The translations under genes were made by a program, and so were the position numbers. A stretch of DNA of 5,118 bases from Desulfobacterales bacterium (GTDB lineage Bacteria > Desulfobacterota > Desulfobacteria > Desulfobacterales > Desulfosalsimonadaceae): positions 1-5,118 of the forward strand of contig JAGXLE010000125.1 in NCBI GenBank assembly GCA_018334855.1, in the 5' to 3' direction. The notes beneath the pieces were generated by a model. The model was not told the DNA's origin. It ran no database searches and saw only the letters and a list, made by a program, of their open reading frames with translations. Of the stretch, positions 5,002 through 5,118 are shown piece by piece (the stretch's first letter is position 1; each line of letters starts with the position of its first letter).

Positions 5002-5118
5002 GCTTCCGCCCCTGGACCGGCTTCGTTCACTGTTGGATACACGAGAGGAACAGGTTTTTTCCTCCCTGGCCGCCAGGAGTGTTGAAGGATTGCGCCGCCG
5101 CCGGGAAGAAAGACTGGA
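4988..5118 (+). CDS. Unidentified protein, N-terminal fragment (cut by window edge)
   Basis: ATG 4988 opens a frame that stays open for 43 full codons to the window end, beginning MVKSELPPLDRLRSLLDTRE. It overlaps the ATP-grasp gene by 14 nt. GGAGG (4971-4975) is 12 nt upstream, a little far but usable; GTG 4991 is an alternative start in the same frame. The visible part is charged, with an Arg/Glu-rich probable helix (GLRRRREERL) and no signal peptide, so it looks cytoplasmic. I do not recognise the family. Its position makes it the fourth gene of the operon. Confidence 0.65.
   Translation, partial: MVKSELPPLDRLRSLLDTREEQVFSSLAARSVEGLRRRREERL

Overview
The window looks like a chromosomal segment of a Gram-negative delta-proteobacterium (Desulfobacterota), most plausibly a Desulfobacterales-type organism. 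The reasons are the sigma-32-type factor with a long acidic N-terminus, the two-membrane lipoprotein genes, the RimK-like ATP-grasp protein, and short palindromic repeats with GACTTTTTACGA-type ends that I associate with that group. The assignment is inference from protein style and repeats; no database was searched.

Layout: positions 1-104 hold no gene that I can support. A tRNA-Arg(UCU) gene lies on the minus strand (105-181) with an encoded CCA end and a candidate promoter. The 396-bp gap between the divergent tRNA and sigma-factor genes contains a 126-bp imperfect palindrome (250-375), an extra copy of its end motif (384-402) and a candidate sigma-70-type promoter (481-509). Next on the plus strand is an rpoH-like sigma factor (578-1588). 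After a 75-bp gap, which carries a solitary copy of the repeat end, an apparent operon begins: a TPR-rich lipoprotein (1664-3412), a LolB-like lipoprotein starting at TTG with a 4-nt overlap (3409-4194), a RimK-like ATP-grasp ligase (4216-5001), and the start of an unidentified gene that runs off the right edge (4988 onward).

How the genes may work together: the sigma factor probably directs a heat or envelope-stress regulon and may be independent of the operon downstream. The TPR lipoprotein followed by a LolB-like lipoprotein recalls the order of the Pseudomonas TPR lipoprotein gene lbcA and lolB, which suggests an outer-membrane scaffold or lipoprotein-handling function. The ATP-grasp protein is cytoplasmic and its substrate is unknown; only tight gene packing links it to the two lipoproteins.

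The features most worth a second look are the 12-codon mini-ORF with a very strong ribosome-binding site ending in an ATGA overlap with the ATP-grasp start; a perfect palindrome just before that start; a 9-bp-arm inverted repeat early in the LolB-like gene; a 7-bp hairpin early in the rpoH coding region; and inverted copies of the repeat end on either side of rpoH.
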